DNA of 7,335 nt from positions 1 to 7,335 of the forward strand of contig CAYLZW010000288.1 in NCBI GenBank assembly GCA_964388085.1, read 5' to 3'. Source of the stretch: CAYLZW01 sp964388085. GTDB taxonomy: Bacteria > Myxococcota > UBA727 > CAYLZW01. The position numbers and the translations under genes are program-made. This document shows, in pieces, positions 5,801 to 7,335 of this stretch (position 1 is the first letter of the stretch; every line of letters begins with the position of its first letter). The notes under the pieces are model-generated. The model was not told the DNA's origin and did no database searches. It worked only from the letters and a program-made list of their open reading frames with translations.

Positions 5801-6775
5801 GTGGCGCCGGACGACCCTGCGTCCCCCTTTACCTCCTTTACGGTGACCGCCCAGCCAGGAGGCGCGCAGGCAACCGGCGGCGATCGGAGCGTTCGGGTGA
5901 CGGGGCTGACCAATGGCACCGATTATACTTTCACGGTCGTGGGCACCACGCTGGTCGGCGATTCAGCCGCTTCGTCTCCTTCCAACGAGGTCCGCCCCTC
6001 GGCCGGGCTGACGGCCGGTAGCTTCGAGGTCAGCTTCGATTTCACCGGCGCGCCCCAGTCCTGGGTCGTCCCAGAGGGAGTCGACAGCCTCGCGGTCGAT
6101 TTGGCGGGCGCCGCCGGAGGCGCGGGAATCGGCAGCTCTCATGGCCGCGGAGGGCGAGTCGAGGCCACTCTCGAGGTGACCGACGGCGAGCTCCTCCACG
6201 TCTATGTAGGAGGCCGCGGCGAAGCCAAATCTCCTTGTTATCCCTGCGGCGGCGGCGGCGGCGGCTGGAACGGCGGCGGCGGTCCGCACCACGGAACCCT
6301 CTCCTATTGGGGCGGAGGCGGCGGCGGCACCGACGTGCGGAGCGGGGGAGAGGAGCTCGATGACCGCGTCCTGGTCGCCGGGGGCGGCGGAGGCGGCGTC
6401 AATCACGTGAGCGTGAGCTCCGGCGACGGAGGCGGCCTCACGGGCGAGAACGGCGGGTTCACCGAAGGCGGACCGGGCGCCGGCAAGGCCGGCAAAGGTG
6501 GCTCCCAGACGAGCGGCGGCGCGCGCGGCTGTTGGTTCGGCCCGAGTGGATGCGGGGGCAACGGTGCGCTCGGATCGGGCGGCAACCGCGGCAACTCCGG
6601 TGGCACCGACGGCTCCCCCGGCGGGGGCGGCTATTACGGCGGAGGCGGAGGCACCGACCATAGCGGAGGAGGAGGCGGCAGCAGCTACACGGACCCCGAC
6701 CGTTGCGACGCGGTCACGCACACCCAGGGCCACAATAATGGCCATGGCTACGTGATCTTTGCGTTTACACGGTAA
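2834..6775 (+). CDS. Large modular surface lipoprotein: EGF/laminin-EGF array, LamG-like, FN3 and ALK-type glycine-rich domains
   Basis: This 1313-residue protein is probably exported, lipidated and surface-exposed. It starts with a lipoprotein signal peptide (RR-rich n-region, LALMPLLALW core, lipobox VGAC, C24). Residues 50-113 are eight 8-residue repeats of the EQPSPDAG type, a likely flexible stalk. Residues 121-624 hold ten EGF-like modules. Full copies are 53 residues with eight cysteines, and the GYAG..CDAC..GY linkage resembles laminin-EGF; most carry a D-x-D-x-D loop. Residues 631-858 resemble a LamG/concanavalin-A-like lectin (WPDASGNGNHA near the start, IAELIVYDRALS near the end). 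Residues 862-966 hold two more EGF modules, one canonical (ENATCTSVPGDYLCEC). Residues 970-1055 are FN3 (LTNGTDYTFTVVGTT). Residues 1063-1313 form a glycine-rich domain (FDFTGAPQSWVVPEGV, RVLVAGGGGGG, GGGGGSSYTD) like the Gly_rich region of ALK/LTK. No catalytic domain is seen. An adhesion or recognition role is inferred, not shown. Confidence 0.93.
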   Translation: MTRARRPTTRLALMPLLALWVGACAPGSSGDAGLDIPRDSGAHVEVDAGEPPALDAGEDPDPDAGEQPSPDAGEQPSPDAGEQPSPDAGEQPSPDAGEQPSPDAGEELSADAGGEPDGGSCAPGSQDHDLDGTCSPSCESGALDCGDFGACSDSSGSAGCVCDEGHAGEVCDRCVPGHQDVDQDGTCLPTCVTAALDCGPNAECSHMSGEAECLCDVGYTGANCESCDQGWIADGLGGCVADCSTAQLECGAHGACDDSAGSARCQCELGYAGEYCNGCDAGYQDNDGDGVCAPSCVTSGLDCGANGSCSDDSGAALCACDVGYAGAVCDACDVGYQDNDGDDACQLSCLLSGLACAPHGSCSDVSGSPLCTCDVGYAGALCDACDVGYQDNDADASCAATCAESGLDCGGNGACSDDSGAAHCACDDGYAGALCDACDVGYQDNDADASCAATCAESGLDCGGNGACSDDSGAAHCACDDGYAGALCDACDVGFQDNDADGSCKATCAESGLDCGGNGACSDDSGAAHCACDDGYAGALCDACDVGYQDNDGDGTCTATCAESGLDCGGHGSCSDDSGAPVCSCDSGYQDNDADGSCTPTCATSALTCGAGSACSDAAGTARCGPGPAGALVWLSAEHLDLVDGAPVALWPDASGNGNHARNDTANTQPRLEASAANGLPMVAFAQSQDRSDARHLEIDLGTSHAPGDGPAIFAVVVIPSDVPDTTRVGNVWGNYGQSPSYNVELHKNGRTRWFWNNGVPDSFGSADVRVGTPTVVTFYRNAALDRLESYINGELDGAAPSEGTNQTFGSTWRVGGDFRTTTSIGLIGGIAELIVYDRALSLSERQEVERYLAAKWGGDLCASDALNDCHENATCTSVPGDYLCECLPEYAGDGFDCSACAAGYQDHDGDGTCQLSCSTSGLDCGTHGACADESGTAQCACELGYHGADCSECEPGYGRAPDGSCLALPEAPLYVSAAAGNGEALVSFVAPDDPASPFTSFTVTAQPGGAQATGGDRSVRVTGLTNGTDYTFTVVGTTLVGDSAASSPSNEVRPSAGLTAGSFEVSFDFTGAPQSWVVPEGVDSLAVDLAGAAGGAGIGSSHGRGGRVEATLEVTDGELLHVYVGGRGEAKSPCYPCGGGGGGWNGGGGPHHGTLSYWGGGGGGTDVRSGGEELDDRVLVAGGGGGGVNHVSVSSGDGGGLTGENGGFTEGGPGAGKAGKGGSQTSGGARGCWFGPSGCGGNGALGSGGNRGNSGGTDGSPGGGGYYGGGGGTDHSGGGGGSSYTDPDRCDAVTHTQGHNNGHGYVIFAFTR
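2981..3172 (+). repeat. 24-bp tandem repeat encoding an 8-residue stalk
   Basis: Eight in-frame 24-bp units lie end to end. The central five (3029-3148) all encode EQPSPDAG and differ from one another only at the wobble position of the Ala or Gly codons. The flanking units are degenerate (EPPALDAG, EDPDPDAG, EELSADAG). Because the unit is a multiple of three, copy-number slippage would change stalk length without a frameshift. The Pro/Asp/Gly-rich composition suits an extended spacer between the lipidated cysteine and the EGF array. Confidence 0.95.
3347..4600 (+). repeat. 159-bp tandem repeat array encoding EGF modules
   Basis: Unit boundaries recur at 3347, 3506, 3662, 3821, 3980, 4139, 4298 and 4457. 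The spacing is 159 bp (53 codons), except 3506 to 3662, which is 156 bp. The units at 3980 and 4139 differ at one base (GGG versus GGC, synonymous). The unit at 4298 differs from the 4139 unit at four bases (Y to F, A to G, A to K). Outer units are more diverged, a pattern expected if the centre was amplified recently. The unit at 4457 is cut to 123 bp before the next GGCTACCAG. Confidence 0.95.
6246..6700 (+). repeat. Glycine-codon-rich low-complexity tract
   Basis: Runs of GGC/GGA codons encode four to six consecutive glycines several times over, within the C-terminal glycine-rich domain of the lipoprotein. The longest pure GGC run starts at 6248 and gives six glycines. The runs are interspersed with conserved-looking hydrophobic strands, so this is probably a folded glycine-rich domain, not simple filler. 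Confidence 0.8.
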
Positions 6776-6837
6776 GCGGGGGCGGACCGAACGCGACGCG
6801 GGCTTGTGCGCGCGCGCGTACGGCGCGATCGTCACGT
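6776..6837. other. Short intergenic gap with alternating purine-pyrimidine tract
   Basis: The 62-bp gap separates the lipoprotein stop from the hydrolase start. Bases 6805-6822 alternate pyrimidine and purine without a break (18 bp, mostly CG), a sequence type able to adopt Z-DNA. No convincing terminator, promoter or Shine-Dalgarno is visible, so the hydrolase could be co-transcribed with the lipoprotein gene or use an unrecognised promoter. Confidence 0.5.
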
Positions 6838-7335
6838 ATGAGCAAGCACACGCAGCTCCTGGCCGAGGACGCGGGCACGCCGCGCGCCCTCTCGCCGGAC
6901 GCCATCGCACCCGAGATCTACGAGCTCTACGACAAGTACTGCCACTCGCAGATGGAGCGACGGGACTTCCTTCGCCGCGCCGCGGGACTTACCGCCGGCG
7001 GCCTGCTGATGGGTCTCGCGCTGCTGCCGAGCTACGCGCGTGCGCACACCATCTCGTTCACGGATCCGCGCATCCAGGCGCGCTACGTGACGTACAAGTC
7101 ACCTGGAGGGAACGGCGCTGAGATGCGCGGCTACCTCGTCAAGCCCACGGGCGAGGGGCCCTTCCCCGCGGTCTTGATCGTGCACGAGAACCGCGGGCTC
7201 AACCCCTACATCGAGGACGTGGCGCGCCGGGCGGCGGCCGAAGGGTTCCTGGCGCTCGCGCCCGACGCGCTGACGCCGCTCGGCGGTTATCCCGGCAACG
7301 ACGACGACGGCAAGGTGCTGCAGGCGAAGCTCGAC
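6838..7335 (+). CDS. Tat-exported dienelactone hydrolase family protein (YghX-like), 3' truncated by window
   Basis: The first 166 codons of an alpha/beta hydrolase are visible and the frame is open at the right edge. A twin-arginine motif (RRDFLRR, R41-R42) precedes a hydrophobic stretch (51-63) and a plausible cleavage site after ARA (A69), so export in folded form to the periplasm is expected. The mature part runs ISFTDPRIQARYVTY, then MRGYLVKP, then VHENRGLNPYIEDVARR and GGYPGNDDDGK. These closely match what I recall of E. coli YghX and related dienelactone hydrolases. E117 in HENRG corresponds to the active-site glutamate region of the family. The nucleophile (Cys or Ser) and catalytic Asp and His lie beyond the window, so activity cannot be judged. 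The roughly 40 residues before the Tat motif are typical of this subfamily. The start is the ATG at 6838; no clear Shine-Dalgarno precedes it. The true substrate is unknown. Confidence 0.9.
   Translation, partial: MSKHTQLLAEDAGTPRALSPDAIAPEIYELYDKYCHSQMERRDFLRRAAGLTAGGLLMGLALLPSYARAHTISFTDPRIQARYVTYKSPGGNGAEMRGYLVKPTGEGPFPAVLIVHENRGLNPYIEDVARRAAAEGFLALAPDALTPLGGYPGNDDDGKVLQAKLD

Noticed and set aside
6776..6837. Intrinsic terminator after the lipoprotein gene
   Set aside because: There are GC-rich bases but no clean stem with a following T-run.
5963..6910. 315-codon minus-strand frame opposite the glycine-rich domain
   Set aside because: It is an Ala-rich antisense shadow of GGC/GGA codons with no motif.

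Overview
The window is very GC-rich, with strong G/C bias at codon third positions. It encodes a 'DAG/DGG'-rich outer-membrane-type lipoprotein with eukaryote-like extracellular modules. That combination suggests a myxobacterium (Myxococcota, probably Polyangia or Sandaracinaceae-like). This is inferred from composition and protein style, not from a marker gene.

Layout: (1) Bases 1-183 hold a possible minus-strand coding fragment with one sialidase-type Asp-box, cut by the left edge. (2) Bases 184-240 are a short leader with two adjacent perfect inverted repeats. (3) 241-2133 (+) is a hybrid sensor histidine kinase: six predicted membrane helices, HisKA with an SHDLRQP H-box, HATPase_c and a C-terminal receiver. 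(4) 2068-2676 (-) is a NarL/FixJ-type response regulator whose 3' end overlaps the kinase 3' end by 66 bp, so the two genes converge. (5) 2677-2833 is a divergent intergenic region with a 20-bp perfect inverted repeat. (6) 2834-6775 (+) is a 1313-residue modular lipoprotein: lipobox, an 8-residue repeat stalk, ten EGF/laminin-EGF-like modules, a LamG-like lectin domain, two more EGF modules, an FN3 domain and a C-terminal glycine-rich domain resembling that of the ALK/LTK receptors. (7) 6838-7335 (+, cut by the right edge) is the start of a Tat-exported dienelactone-hydrolase-family protein resembling E. coli YghX.

The kinase and regulator look like a matched two-component pair. The regulator is divergent from the lipoprotein gene, so control of that gene by the pair is a reasonable but untested idea. 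The lipoprotein is the most unusual object here. It is a large, cysteine-rich, probably surface-exposed mosaic with signs of recent repeat amplification (159-bp units that are nearly identical), an apparent microhomology-mediated in-frame deletion, and a LamG domain sitting inside the EGF array. I found no RNA gene, CRISPR array, insertion sequence or attachment site.
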